Positions 25,619-33,680 are shown, counted from the first letter of the stretch. The stretch is DNA of 64,000 bases from Bacilli bacterium (GCA_024399115.1 JAKSHZ010000004.1:64052-128051), one strand, 5' to 3'. Program-made: numbers and translations. The notes: generated by a model not told the origin, from the sequence alone.

Positions 25619-25747
25619 TTATTTAAAACTTCTTCTTGTATTTTGAATATAAGTTCCTTTGCGTGATGAAGAGTATTTTTTGCATCCTTTTGAAGAAGGC
25701 ATTTTTTGCCTTTTTGCAATCTTATAACGATTTGAGCCAAACATCAT
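25619..25747 (-). CDS. Small basic protein (42 residues)
   Basis: Reads MMFGSNRYKIAKRQKMPSSK then a Lys/Arg/Ser-rich tail ending RRSFK. The ribosome binding site GAGGAG lies at the end of the preceding gene and the start overlaps its TGA, so translation is coupled. Very basic, possibly nucleic-acid binding; family unknown. Too short for automatic frame lists but well supported by signals. Confidence 0.55.
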   Translation of the reverse strand: MMFGSNRYKIAKRQKMPSSKGCKKYSSSRKGTYIQNTRRSFK

Positions 25748-26478
25748 TCTTTCTCCTCGATGAAACTTGAAAAATTTGACAAAATTTTATTGAAATCATC
25801 ATTATTGAGTTCCATTTTGTGTTTTGTTAATGCCAATCTTTCCGTCTTATTAAGAGGCAAAAACAAGCTCATTTCTCTATTAGCAGTCAATCCAAGAAGA
25901 TAGTTGAACCCATAATTGTCTTGTTCGATAGCCACTACTAGTAATTCGTCTTGTATCCCTTCATTTACAATATTTACAATTCGCTCTTGTTTGATAGCAT
26001 CTTTTACTTTCTTAACAAGAGAATAATATAAAAATAGCTCTCTTTGTGGATTGGCCCTCGAACAATATTCATGAATAATTGATCGTATATAGGAAGCAAA
26101 ATCCATATCGAATTTTTCTAAAGCCTCATAAAATATATTTTTTATATAAGGCATAAACTCTTTGCTTACTCGATACCCAACATCGACATATGTGTCATCG
26201 CAAATATAATTTAGTTTTTTGTGATATATGTTAAAAATATTACTTTCAATATTTCTAACAGTCGCCTCGTTGTTGCTATTATTTTTCAAAAGTTCTTCAT
26301 GTAAATCTGCACGATATTCAGTTAGTTCTTTAGCTAGCTTGCTAATTATATAAGAAATATTGGGTTTGTTATTTTTAATAAAGCCATATTTAAAGCAATC
26401 TTCAATTAGAATATCGTAAGCTGAAGAGGATAAGCGTATATTTGTTGAACCGCCTTCTAATAAACTGGATTTTAACAT
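25744..26478 (-). CDS. WYL-like regulator (uncertain)
   Basis: 244 residues from the ATG at 26478. The N-terminal 60 residues (STNIRLSSSAYDILIEDCFKYGFI) look like a ribbon-helix-helix-type DNA-binding element. The C-terminal half, LVKKVKDAIKQERIVNIV then LLVVAIEQDNYGFNYLLGLTANREMSLFLPLNK, resembles a WYL-type ligand-binding domain. WYL regulators often sit in defence loci. A TATTAT box 6 bases before the ATG suggests a leaderless transcript. It is followed by the coupled small basic gene. Confidence 0.5.
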   Translation of the reverse strand: MLKSSLLEGGSTNIRLSSSAYDILIEDCFKYGFIKNNKPNISYIISKLAKELTEYRADLHEELLKNNSNNEATVRNIESNIFNIYHKKLNYICDDTYVDVGYRVSKEFMPYIKNIFYEALEKFDMDFASYIRSIIHEYCSRANPQRELFLYYSLVKKVKDAIKQERIVNIVNEGIQDELLVVAIEQDNYGFNYLLGLTANREMSLFLPLNKTERLALTKHKMELNNDDFNKILSNFSSFIEEKE

Positions 26479-26484
26479 ATTAAT

Positions 26485-26513
26485 ATAATACATTTTGTAT
26501 TGCAAAAAATGAA
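26485..26513 (-). promoter_or_regulatory. Promoter of the WYL-like gene
   Basis: Minus-strand TTCATT, 17-bp spacer, TATTAT, with only six bases to the ATG. Confidence 0.45.
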
Positions 26514-26642
26514 TAAAATTATTTCAATATAAAATTTTACTAAGTAATTGTTGCCATTTTGTATTTCAATTTTTATTAATTATTCAATATTTTCAATTAT
26601 ATCTTAAACAATGATAATAAGACCGAAAGGAGGAATTCTTAT

Positions 26643-26939
26643 ATGAAAGCGTATTTCCCTAGAAAGTCTTATAGAGTAAGTGGATATAAAGTTGGAAATC
26701 ATGCAATTAAAAGGATGAGATCTCGTGGAGTTACTAAATCAGCGATGAGATACAATCTAACACATAAGCCTCTACATACTTCACAAATACGATATAATAA
26801 AAAAGGTAGACCATCATATCTAAGATATTCTAGGAACAAAACCGTTGTGGCAATCAATCCAAGAACAAAACACATAAACACTACTTGGAGATATCACACT
26901 AGACTAATGAACAAATTTTTAAAAGGAGGAAAGAAATAG
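26643..26939 (+). CDS. DUF4258/BECR-like orphan toxin domain
   Basis: 98 residues, strongly basic, with ribosome binding site GAAAGGAGG. The order NHAIKRMRSRGVTKSAMRYNL, a Lys/Arg-rich middle, then TVVAINPRTKHINTTWRYHTRL follows the pattern of DUF4258 and related BECR-fold RNase toxins (H-x3-RM helix and a C-terminal strand with Thr/Trp). No delivery domain is attached. Plus strand, overlapping by one base a small acidic gene, as expected for toxin-immunity pairs. Confidence 0.65.
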   Translation: MKAYFPRKSYRVSGYKVGNHAIKRMRSRGVTKSAMRYNLTHKPLHTSQIRYNKKGRPSYLRYSRNKTVVAINPRTKHINTTWRYHTRLMNKFLKGGKK

Positions 26940-27181
26940 TGACAGTCAATTTAAAATATGAATATGAATTTTCCGATGATGTAATCTATTTTATAGAAAA
27001 CACAATTATGACAGCTTTAAACTTGAATGAACTTAATGATGACAACATTGATGACATTGGCGAATACGCCGCTCAAATTGAAATTGAGTTTGTTGATAGA
27101 AAAGGTTTAACAAAAGAAGAAAAAGAATTATTCAAAATCGCAGTTAAAACAGTGACAGAATTAAGCTTATACAACAACTAA
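26939..27181 (+). CDS. Putative immunity protein of the 26.6-kb cassette
   Basis: 80 residues starting at GTG, which overlaps the last base of the preceding stop; ribosome binding site AAAAGGAGG. Highly acidic (DDNIDDIGEYAAQIEIEF), complementary to the basic toxin-like partner. Family not recognised. A plus-strand terminator follows. Confidence 0.6.
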   Translation: MTVNLKYEYEFSDDVIYFIENTIMTALNLNELNDDNIDDIGEYAAQIEIEFVDRKGLTKEEKELFKIAVKTVTELSLYNN

Positions 27182-27199
27182 ACACAAAAATTACATAGT

Positions 27200-27234
27200 T
27201 GACCGCTATTGCCTTGTTGTAATGGCGGTTTTTA
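27200..27234 (+). terminator. Terminator of the 26.6-kb cassette
   Basis: Stem ACCGCTATT / AATGGCGGT with a 10-base loop followed by Ts on the plus strand. Confidence 0.7.
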
Positions 27235-27235
27235 T

Positions 27236-27270
27236 ATAAAAAAGACTTAGTCGTTAGTTCGAACTAAGGC
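27236..27270 (-). terminator. Terminator of the RNase III operon at 27.4 kb
   Basis: Minus-strand stem CTTAGT / ACTAAG with a T-rich tail, convergent with the plus-strand terminator just before it. Confidence 0.55.
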
Positions 27271-27285
27271 TTATTTCAATTGTTG

Positions 27286-27375
27286 TGTCAAAGTAGAAAT
27301 GTTTTAATACAATTTAGCACCCCTACTTCAAATCGTGTAAGATTTTAGCACCTTTTTAGCACCCTTATTTATAGC
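27286..27375. repeat. Long direct repeat, copy 1
   Basis: Begins TGTCAAAGTAGAAATG and ends CTTATTTATAGC; about 79 bases are shared with 41105-41183. This copy has an 11-base internal duplication. Minus-strand reading shows three GGTGCTAAA motifs. The TGT end and repeated internal motif resemble an IS21-type terminus (inference); no transposase lies nearby. Confidence 0.8.
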
Positions 27376-27413
27376 ATAATCGCCCATCAGACCATATGAG
27401 CTATGCTTTTTTA

Positions 27414-28472
27414 TTAATCTTCGTATTCGTTATAAAGATCGAATTCTTCGCAAAGTGCTAGGTATGCGGCATACTTCTTTGCATTTTTCTTAACTGTTGA
27501 ATTCGCTGCAGTTCTTATTCCTTTATTAGGAACTATGCACTCGCATTCCCATCTATATGAGCCATCATCATAAAGCATTGCCTTCTCTGATTCTCTATAG
27601 ATTGGCATGTCCTGATATCCTTTCTGAGCTAGCTCTTGAAGGACGTTGATTGCGTTATCCATATTTATTTCATCCGGTAATTCGTCGTTGATAGTCCATA
27701 GCAAGTTATTCTCATATAGATATTTGTAGACGTTTCTAGCACATTCATATCTGGCAATTTGCTTGCTGTAGCCATCGCCTTTGAAGTTTCTTAAATTCCC
27801 GTTTATAGTGAAATTGATAAGACATCTGAAATTGCCGTTGTCTAAGTGCATGAATTCATATGTTGGTGGGTAGCCATTATTCTTTTGACTCCATTGTTGA
27901 ACCAAAGCCACGTAATCGACTCCGTCATCGTGTTCAGTTTGAAGCCTATAACCTAAGCTGAGCATGAGGTCAACTGAGTTTTCCAAGCAGGCATAATCCC
28001 AACCCGAATCAACTGCAATAGCGCCTATGATTGCTTCGAATAAATCCTCTTTAACCGATGGCTCATTTTCCATGTGGTTCTTGATGTCGCCCTCACCCAT
28101 CCTAAGGTATTGTGCGATGTCTAACCTGTCTATTGCCTCAGCTAATGATTTCTTGCTTACTATCTTCGCTTTCTTCTTGGATAGCGATCCTTCATTTTGG
28201 CCGTCAAAATAAAAGCCATCGCATCCTTCGTCGCTCGAATCGCAGTCATCGTCATTCCATGAATAGCAACCATAGTTGTCATAGAACGCCTTAACGGTCA
28301 TCATGTTAAGGATGCTGTCTCCTATGAACTCGAGTTCCTCATTGTTTAATCCGCCATGTTCTTCCGAATATGAGCGTCTTGTAAAAGCCTGAACTAAAAG
28401 TTCGCTGTTTCTGAACTGATAACCGATTAAGTCTTCGATTTCGTCTTGTTCGTCGTAATTGTAATCTCTCAT
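27414..28472 (-). CDS. Ribonuclease III with two dsRNA-binding domains
   Basis: 352 residues; typical bacterial RNase III has about 230. The nuclease domain (about 1-180) has the signature NNEELEFIGDSILNMM and the second metal-site motif EDLFEAIIGAIAVDSG, so the acidic residues are intact. Two dsRNA-binding domains follow: residues about 188-265 (GYPPTYEFMHLDNGNFRC, KQIARYECARNVYKYL) and about 272-345 (SYRWECECIVPNKGIRT, STVKKNAKKYAAYLALCEEF). It lies in accessory DNA behind a promoter with a long leader. Confidence 0.85.
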   Translation of the reverse strand: MRDYNYDEQDEIEDLIGYQFRNSELLVQAFTRRSYSEEHGGLNNEELEFIGDSILNMMTVKAFYDNYGCYSWNDDDCDSSDEGCDGFYFDGQNEGSLSKKKAKIVSKKSLAEAIDRLDIAQYLRMGEGDIKNHMENEPSVKEDLFEAIIGAIAVDSGWDYACLENSVDLMLSLGYRLQTEHDDGVDYVALVQQWSQKNNGYPPTYEFMHLDNGNFRCLINFTINGNLRNFKGDGYSKQIARYECARNVYKYLYENNLLWTINDELPDEINMDNAINVLQELAQKGYQDMPIYRESEKAMLYDDGSYRWECECIVPNKGIRTAANSTVKKNAKKYAAYLALCEEFDLYNEYED

Positions 28473-28695
28473 CTTAAAATCCTCCTGTTACGTCTTTTTG
28501 TCAGGAAGATAAATAAAAGGCCCACACTATGGATACACTACTCCCCATTTAAAAGAGTCGTCTCCATTGAAGGCCTTAACTTTGTAAAAATGTTTACATA
28601 ATCCATCCGCATTTACACAGGCCGCACGCAGCTTGAAGTAAATGAATTTGTTTTATGTCCCGATTTTTAGGTCTGCAAAGCCATCTATCTTCGAC
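28473..28695 (-). promoter_or_regulatory. Long leader of the 27.4-kb RNase III gene
   Basis: About 223 untranslated bases. GGCC-containing segments can pair, and one possible stem is followed by GGGCCTTTTATTT, an attenuator-like arrangement. RNase III control of its own leader is known in E. coli; whether it applies here is inference. Confidence 0.4.
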
Positions 28696-28701
28696 GCAAT
28701 T

Positions 28702-28731
28702 ATTATACCATCCGAATCCGTGTTTTGTCAA
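28702..28731 (-). promoter_or_regulatory. Promoter of the 27.4-kb RNase III gene
   Basis: Minus-strand TTGACA, 18-bp spacer, TATAAT with an upstream TGG: both hexamers are perfect consensus. Confidence 0.75.
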
Positions 28732-28750
28732 TAAATCTACCCTAGTCACC

Positions 28751-29335
28751 TCACACATAAGCTTTTAGCATATTTCTGAGTTCTTCAAGAGCGTACGATC
28801 TTCTTATTTGAACTGTTGACCTTTTCATTCCTATGATCTTTCCTATTTCAGCATCACTTAATCCTTCGAAATACGATAGTTCTATGATTCTTCTTTGGGT
28901 AGGCGATAGTTTATTCAACGAATTATGTAATGCTTTCATCAGCTCGCTTTGTCGATAAACTTCTTCAGGAGTTGGTTCGTCTGACGGATATTCCATCTCG
29001 TAGTTGTCATACAAATAATCGATTGAAGAAACGAAGTTCTGCCTTGTAGTGTATCCGTATGGGCAATTAGAGCAATCCTCAAGACATCGTTTTAAATGAG
29101 TACGTGTGCTAGGCACGAAGCACCTAGTTTCAATATCTCTCTTTCTTCTGATATTTCTTTCATAATTCCTACTCCATATGAATAGTTCCTTACTTACGGC
29201 TGCATATCTTATTTCCCTATCCGCATCTACAAAGCTTAGATAATACGTTTCGCTTCCATCTTCATTCTTAGGTATATCTTCCGGGCTTTTGTAACCATAG
29301 ATTTCTGGATATTTATCTTTTTCTTTTCGAATCAT
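28751..29335 (-). CDS. Sigma-70 region 4-type factor
   Basis: 194 residues from the ATG at 29335 (ribosome binding site AAAAGG). The C-terminal 60 residues are a clear sigma region 4: LNKLSPTQRRIIELSYFEGLSDAEIGKIIGMKRSTVQIRRSYALEEL. The N-terminal part has a Cys-rich stretch CLEDCSNCPYG but no obvious region 2. Proteins of this shape occur in integrative elements and phages of Firmicutes. It lies between the RNase III promoter and a small membrane protein gene. Confidence 0.75.
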   Translation of the reverse strand: MIRKEKDKYPEIYGYKSPEDIPKNEDGSETYYLSFVDADREIRYAAVSKELFIWSRNYERNIRRKRDIETRCFVPSTRTHLKRCLEDCSNCPYGYTTRQNFVSSIDYLYDNYEMEYPSDEPTPEEVYRQSELMKALHNSLNKLSPTQRRIIELSYFEGLSDAEIGKIIGMKRSTVQIRRSYALEELRNMLKAYV

Positions 29336-29349
29336 TTCAACCTTTTCTA

Positions 29350-29386
29350 AAATAAAAAAGCACATAACCTATAAGATTACGTGCTA
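29350..29386 (-). terminator. Terminator of the small membrane protein gene
   Basis: Minus-strand stem AGCAC / GTGCT extended by GTAA/TTAT, followed by TTTTTTATTTT. It lies directly upstream of the sigma-like gene. Confidence 0.65.
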
Positions 29387-29398
29387 GGACTCGCAGAA

Positions 29399-29566
29399 TT
29401 AGTCCTTAGCTTCAACAGCCTTGAACTGATTCTTAGAAGCATCAATCATACGATTGAAAGCCTCAGTTGCATCCTTAACAGGCATCTTAGCAGCTAAGAT
29501 AACTGCAGGAATGACAAGCACTAATGCAACTGCGAATTTAGAGTTTAAAAAAACAGATAAATTCAT
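29399..29566 (-). CDS. Small single-pass membrane protein
   Basis: 55 residues from the ATG at 29566, which has AAAGGAGG upstream. One hydrophobic helix (FAVALVLVIPAVILAA, about residues 9-24), then an amphipathic charged tail ending AVEAKD. Own terminator. Function unknown. Confidence 0.6.
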   Translation of the reverse strand: MNLSVFLNSKFAVALVLVIPAVILAAKMPVKDATEAFNRMIDASKNQFKAVEAKD

Positions 29567-29656
29567 GTCAATCCTCCTTTCTAGACTCAAAGGTCCTTTG
29601 GGGATTCCAGCTGCACGTCCTGCATATATTATATCAAATTTTTTATATAAATTCCA

Positions 29657-29688
29657 GACAGTGGCGTCCCATAACCACTGCCTTTTTT
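29657..29688 (+). terminator. Hairpin with T tract, plus orientation
   Basis: Core stem CAGTGG / CCACTG, a 10-base loop, then TTTTTT on the plus strand, but no plus-strand gene is visible upstream. It could end a short unannotated RNA. Confidence 0.4.
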
Positions 29689-30051
29689 CTAATCTATATA
29701 AATAAGATCATATTTTATGAGCCAGGAACCTAAAAAGTTCTCTACCTCACCAACCGTTACGGTCAGATTATCTCCTTCTTTCACTCCAGGATTTGTTTCT
29801 GAAATAAAGTTTAGGTGTTCGCCAGCCCAGATGTTAAATCCAAAAGCTGAATCTGGTTTTATAGTGTCTGCAACGAAGCAAACTGTCTTGCCTATCGTAT
29901 CTTCACCAGCATTAAGAGCAGATTCAAACAGTTCAGCATTGACGTAGTCTGGAACTATTTTTTCTGTTGTTTCTTTATTACCACATGAAGACAATGCTCC
30001 AACAAATACAAGGCAAGCGCATAAAGTTGGTATTAATCTACGTAATCTCAT
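29689..30051 (-). CDS. Small lipoprotein with OB-like domain
   Basis: 120 residues from the ATG at 30051 (ribosome binding site AGGAGG). The signal peptide MRLRRLIPTLCACLVFVGAL ends in the lipobox LSSC. The mature part has VNAELFESALNAGEDTIGKTVCFVADTI and GDNLTVTVGEVENFLGSWLIKYDLI, a layout like tRNA_anti/OB-fold lipoproteins. The substrate is unknown. It lies in the accessory region between the small membrane protein and a HEPN-motif gene. Confidence 0.65.
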   Translation of the reverse strand: MRLRRLIPTLCACLVFVGALSSCGNKETTEKIVPDYVNAELFESALNAGEDTIGKTVCFVADTIKPDSAFGFNIWAGEHLNFISETNPGVKEGDNLTVTVGEVENFLGSWLIKYDLIYID

Positions 30052-30116
30052 ATGAGGCCTCCTTATGAATGAGAGTGTGGGACTCACTCATTAAGGCACA
30101 TGTAAATTATGCGAGA

Positions 30117-31814
30117 TTACTTTTTGCTAAAAACAAACCTTCCATGATCTACTATCATATTTTCAGGACCTGTTGGCCTTATTGTAATTGGTAAATCTTT
30201 ACTTATTTTCAATCTCCCCTGACGGATAGTAAGTTTTTTCATTTCATCGGAATTAATTCTCATTTTCTTAATTCCATTATCACTTAGACTGTGGATATAT
30301 AAACCCGAATATTCTATTTGGCCATCTTCAGCAAAATTTCTGCTTGGATCAGGATCAACAAGATAGAAGTTATAGCTGTCTTCTGTATTAATATAAATGA
30401 TCGGTAATTCTAATGGATCAAAGTTTCGTGCGAGATTATCGAAGTGTTCGCATATCAATTCAAAATCATCTCTTGAATAGTTCGAAGGCGACAAGTTACA
30501 GGCTGGAGGAAATTTAAATAGACTCAAAAGGATAAAAAATGAAGTAAATGCAAGTACTCTATCATTTTCGATCTTTTCCCAATCTGTGATATTGTCCTTA
30601 TGGAAGAATCCATTACGCTGCTCTTTAATGTTATTTATCACATCATATCCAAATAATACCGTTTCTTCTTCTATACCATCTCTAATGATATCTTTGTTAA
30701 AGCTGCTTGTAAGGAATTTAGCCATTGGTCCGAATGTAAATGACTTTTTGTCATCCCTAATCAAGTCATCTGTAAGCGGAACTAGCCTCTTTGGAAAGGT
30801 GATTTTTCTATCCTGATAGCCTTTATCAATTGTGTACATTGATATCATTTCAAACATGAATTGTTCTAGAGCTTTATAATAACCCATAGAAATTGCAGTA
30901 AGGTCTATCGAACCGGCTAGATTGCCAAATGAACTGTATAACCAATCGGATGTAAGAAAACACCTTGCAAACTCGCTATTTCCAATCAACAATTCATAAT
31001 ACTTCTCGTCAATGAACTGCTGGTGTAATAACTTCAGTTGATCATCACTTATATGATGTTCGCTAAATCTGCTCTCATATTTTCTATAATCGAATTCTTT
31101 TAATTTCTTTCTTAAATCATCTTTATAGGAAAACAAGGTGTTTGGATGTAATGTTTTGACAACAGCAATACCAAAGTACTCTTTTACAAGGTCGGAATAC
31201 TTATTAAAGTACGACTTGAATAAAGGATATTCCCCTTTTCCAAAAACCAAATCAAAAAAGTATTTTAACGAAAAGCAGTTTGTTCCACGAGATTCGTCAT
31301 TAACATCATCATTGTGATTCAAAATATCCGAATAGGCATTTCCCTCGATCAGTGCAATATATTTATGGTTCTTTATTCCACTCCTGTTTTTAATTTCTTT
31401 CAGCAATTCTTGATTTAAGTAGTTTTGCATTCCATATTTTTTAAAAATAAAGAGAGTATCGCTGCAAACTAACAGAAACACATTTTTTTCATTTTCTCTA
31501 TCAAGAAAAATCGGTTCTTTTGATTTAGATGATATCCTTATATTTTTCCATGGGATAAGAAGGTTTTTGTATTTGATTTCATATAAGTTAAGAAGCTTAA
31601 TAATTGTGTTTTCTATGACTTCAACATTTAATTCTTCCACCTGCTTCATCACAAAGAGATAAGAATCATCGTTGACACCCGCAATAACTGAATAATCGCA
31701 AACGATATTATTATTGAATCCACTTATAGTTTCATTCATACCATCTCTTAGATTTTTCATTTTTCTAAGGCCGTTATTTAATAGTGTTTCTTCATAAACT
31801 TTCACTCCATCCAT
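30117..31814 (-). CDS. HEPN-motif protein of unknown family (565 residues)
   Basis: I do not recognise the full family. Around residue 400 there is VINNIKEQRNGFFHKDNI, the RNxxxH motif of HEPN domains, preceded by long helices (SMGYYKALEQFMFEMISMYTI) as in a HEPN four-helix bundle. The N-terminal 250 residues are mixed alpha/beta; the C-terminal 130 residues look beta-rich. HEPN proteins with intact RxxxxH are usually RNases or toxins. Adjacent to the restriction-like island, so an abortive-infection role is plausible (inference). Confidence 0.55.
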   Translation of the reverse strand: MDGVKVYEETLLNNGLRKMKNLRDGMNETISGFNNNIVCDYSVIAGVNDDSYLFVMKQVEELNVEVIENTIIKLLNLYEIKYKNLLIPWKNIRISSKSKEPIFLDRENEKNVFLLVCSDTLFIFKKYGMQNYLNQELLKEIKNRSGIKNHKYIALIEGNAYSDILNHNDDVNDESRGTNCFSLKYFFDLVFGKGEYPLFKSYFNKYSDLVKEYFGIAVVKTLHPNTLFSYKDDLRKKLKEFDYRKYESRFSEHHISDDQLKLLHQQFIDEKYYELLIGNSEFARCFLTSDWLYSSFGNLAGSIDLTAISMGYYKALEQFMFEMISMYTIDKGYQDRKITFPKRLVPLTDDLIRDDKKSFTFGPMAKFLTSSFNKDIIRDGIEEETVLFGYDVINNIKEQRNGFFHKDNITDWEKIENDRVLAFTSFFILLSLFKFPPACNLSPSNYSRDDFELICEHFDNLARNFDPLELPIIYINTEDSYNFYLVDPDPSRNFAEDGQIEYSGLYIHSLSDNGIKKMRINSDEMKKLTIRQGRLKISKDLPITIRPTGPENMIVDHGRFVFSKK

Positions 31815-31865
31815 TCTTTACCCCTCCTTACCATTAAACGTGATTTTTATTATTTTCGTCACTAT

Positions 31866-32267
31866 TTATTCATAAAAATTATCTTTTAGATACTCTATGA
31901 ACTCTTTTTTATAACTTTTTGTAATTATATTGTCTCTGTAATATCTCCCACTGCATATCAACCAAATAATCTTGTCGAGCTTATAAGGAGTCATATTTTC
32001 TTCTCTTGCTGCTTTGACAATACATTTAAACACATCGTATGCATTAGCCTTGCTTAATCCAGTTTCATTGAAAACCTCGATCATATGCACATCTGGTTTG
32101 CAATAATCATAAAAGCCTAATTCCTTCAAGAAATCACAGCACAGCGCAAACCCTAGGCCTGATAATTCATGTTCCATTAACATTGGTAAAGACACTTTGG
32201 TTAAATCGTTATATGAGAAGCATCCTACAAAGTTTCTGAAATCATCTATATTTTCAAACTGACTCAT
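31866..32267 (-). CDS. Short HhH-glycosylase-like protein
   Basis: 133 residues. The segment ELSGLGFALCCDFLKELGFYDYCKPDVHMIEVFNETGL resembles the HhH-GPD core of base-excision DNA glycosylases: a Gly-x-Gly hairpin, then a Pro-Asp-Val-His motif whose Asp would be catalytic. It is shorter than normal enzymes (about 200 residues), so it may be a minimal or truncated form. It overlaps the preceding gene by 4 bases and is the last gene of the C5-methyltransferase operon, where a T:G mismatch repair role would make sense (inference). Confidence 0.45.
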   Translation of the reverse strand: MSQFENIDDFRNFVGCFSYNDLTKVSLPMLMEHELSGLGFALCCDFLKELGFYDYCKPDVHMIEVFNETGLSKANAYDVFKCIVKAAREENMTPYKLDKIIWLICSGRYYRDNIITKSYKKEFIEYLKDNFYE

Positions 32268-32854
32268 GAATTCTGCAGCAGTAATAATTGATTTTGAGAA
32301 CTTATACCATGATTCTTATATTTTCTCTTATCGTATGATTTTGATTCTAGCAAGAGCACATACTGATTAGATTCTTTTGAGAAATAAACATGCTTTCCAA
32401 CCTCTTCATATGTGGATTCTAGTGGATTAACATTAATACCTTTTTCAAGCTTATGAGTACCTTTTTCTTTTGATTTAACATCAGCCTTTTCATTTTGTAA
32501 TGAAATTGCTTGTTTAAAAAATAGGTTTTTATAATCATTGTTTAAATATGCTAAAAAGCCGTCATTGAGAGTGCCCTCATTTGCATCAATTATTTTCTTA
32601 ATTGTTGCTTTTGAGATGATGTTAATAACACCGTAAGATTCTTCTGAGTCGTTATCGCTTATAGCAATAATCTTAGAATAATTTTGATATAGCCTTACGT
32701 CTTTCAAAGATGAACTAGTCTCGTCAAAAAATGGGAATATACATAGCTTTCCGTCTAATGCGACATAATCATTAACCTCTTCAAACTTATAGTCATATTT
32801 TTCCGCTATCTTTTCTATTAACGACAATCTTTCTTTGATTTCTTTAATTTCCAT
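32264..32854 (-). CDS. Unknown protein of the restriction-like operon
   Basis: 196 residues, not recognised. It starts with a charged helix (EIKEIKERLSLIEKIAEKYDYKFEE), has a beta-rich centre with IIAISDNDSEESYGVINIIS, and ends KNHGISSQNQLLLLQNS. It overlaps both neighbours (11 bases with the HNH gene upstream, 4 with the HhH-like gene downstream), so it belongs to the operon. Confidence 0.55.
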   Translation of the reverse strand: MEIKEIKERLSLIEKIAEKYDYKFEEVNDYVALDGKLCIFPFFDETSSSLKDVRLYQNYSKIIAISDNDSEESYGVINIISKATIKKIIDANEGTLNDGFLAYLNNDYKNLFFKQAISLQNEKADVKSKEKGTHKLEKGINVNPLESTYEEVGKHVYFSKESNQYVLLLESKSYDKRKYKNHGISSQNQLLLLQNS

Positions 32855-33659
32855 TTTTCTGATCCTCCATTATTGCTTTTAACTCATCTACCGTATAAGG
32901 AGGGTTCTTTTTATGAATCATAGAATGGCAATTTGAACATAATGGAGTCAAATCATTTATTGGATCAACTATGTAATGAGGTCCCATCTTAGAGACTGGA
33001 ACAATATGGTGAACTTCTATAAAGTTCTCTCCAATTTTCCCATAAGTATTTTTAAAATTAAATCCGCAGCAAGAGCATGTATAGCCCTTTGCATACAAGC
33101 ACAATTCTCTATTAATTGGATTTCGCTCATATTTTTTGCTTGCCACTTCTATCACATTACCTTCTTCATAACCTTCGACTTTGTAATCTATTAATGAAAG
33201 CATCATGCTACATATTAATACGGTATATGACACTATAATGCTTTCTTTATCAGAATCATTTTCATAAAAAGGTGACTTTGTAAATCTAATATTAAATTTT
33301 GACCAATCGCTGGAATCACTCAAAAAACTTTCTATTGTATAGGGAAGTTCATTAATTCTTACATTTATTTTGTTATTTTTTAAAGAAATTGTTTCCCAAT
33401 ATTTTACAAATAATTTTCTTTTTTCACCATCAGACGAATTCATTAGTTGCAAGAAATTTGCACCATACTTTTCAGGCTCAGCGTAAATCGTTAATCTAGT
33501 ATCATCTTTTATTTCTACCTTAATATAGAAACAATCTTGCTCTGAATTATTCAAAGTTATCACATAGGACGTTAAAGAAGGTGATGTATTATCAGAAATA
33601 TTAAATTGAAATCTAAATGTTGATTCTAAGCCGTCTTTCAACAAATGCTTTAAATTCAT
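32844..33659 (-). CDS. HNH endonuclease
   Basis: 271 residues. The C-terminal 75 residues are an HNH/McrA-like nuclease: YTCSCCGFNFKNTYG (first Zn pair), FIEVHHIVPVSKMG (catalytic HH), DLTPLCSNCHSMIHKK (second Zn pair, Asn and His). The N-terminal 190 residues are unrecognised and may recognise DNA. With two C5-methyltransferases, a SNF2 helicase and a GHKL ATPase in the same operon, it is the most likely cleaving subunit. Confidence 0.85.
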   Translation of the reverse strand: MNLKHLLKDGLESTFRFQFNISDNTSPSLTSYVITLNNSEQDCFYIKVEIKDDTRLTIYAEPEKYGANFLQLMNSSDGEKRKLFVKYWETISLKNNKINVRINELPYTIESFLSDSSDWSKFNIRFTKSPFYENDSDKESIIVSYTVLICSMMLSLIDYKVEGYEEGNVIEVASKKYERNPINRELCLYAKGYTCSCCGFNFKNTYGKIGENFIEVHHIVPVSKMGPHYIVDPINDLTPLCSNCHSMIHKKNPPYTVDELKAIMEDQKNGN

Positions 33660-33680
33660 AATAATACACCTCTCTTTCTA

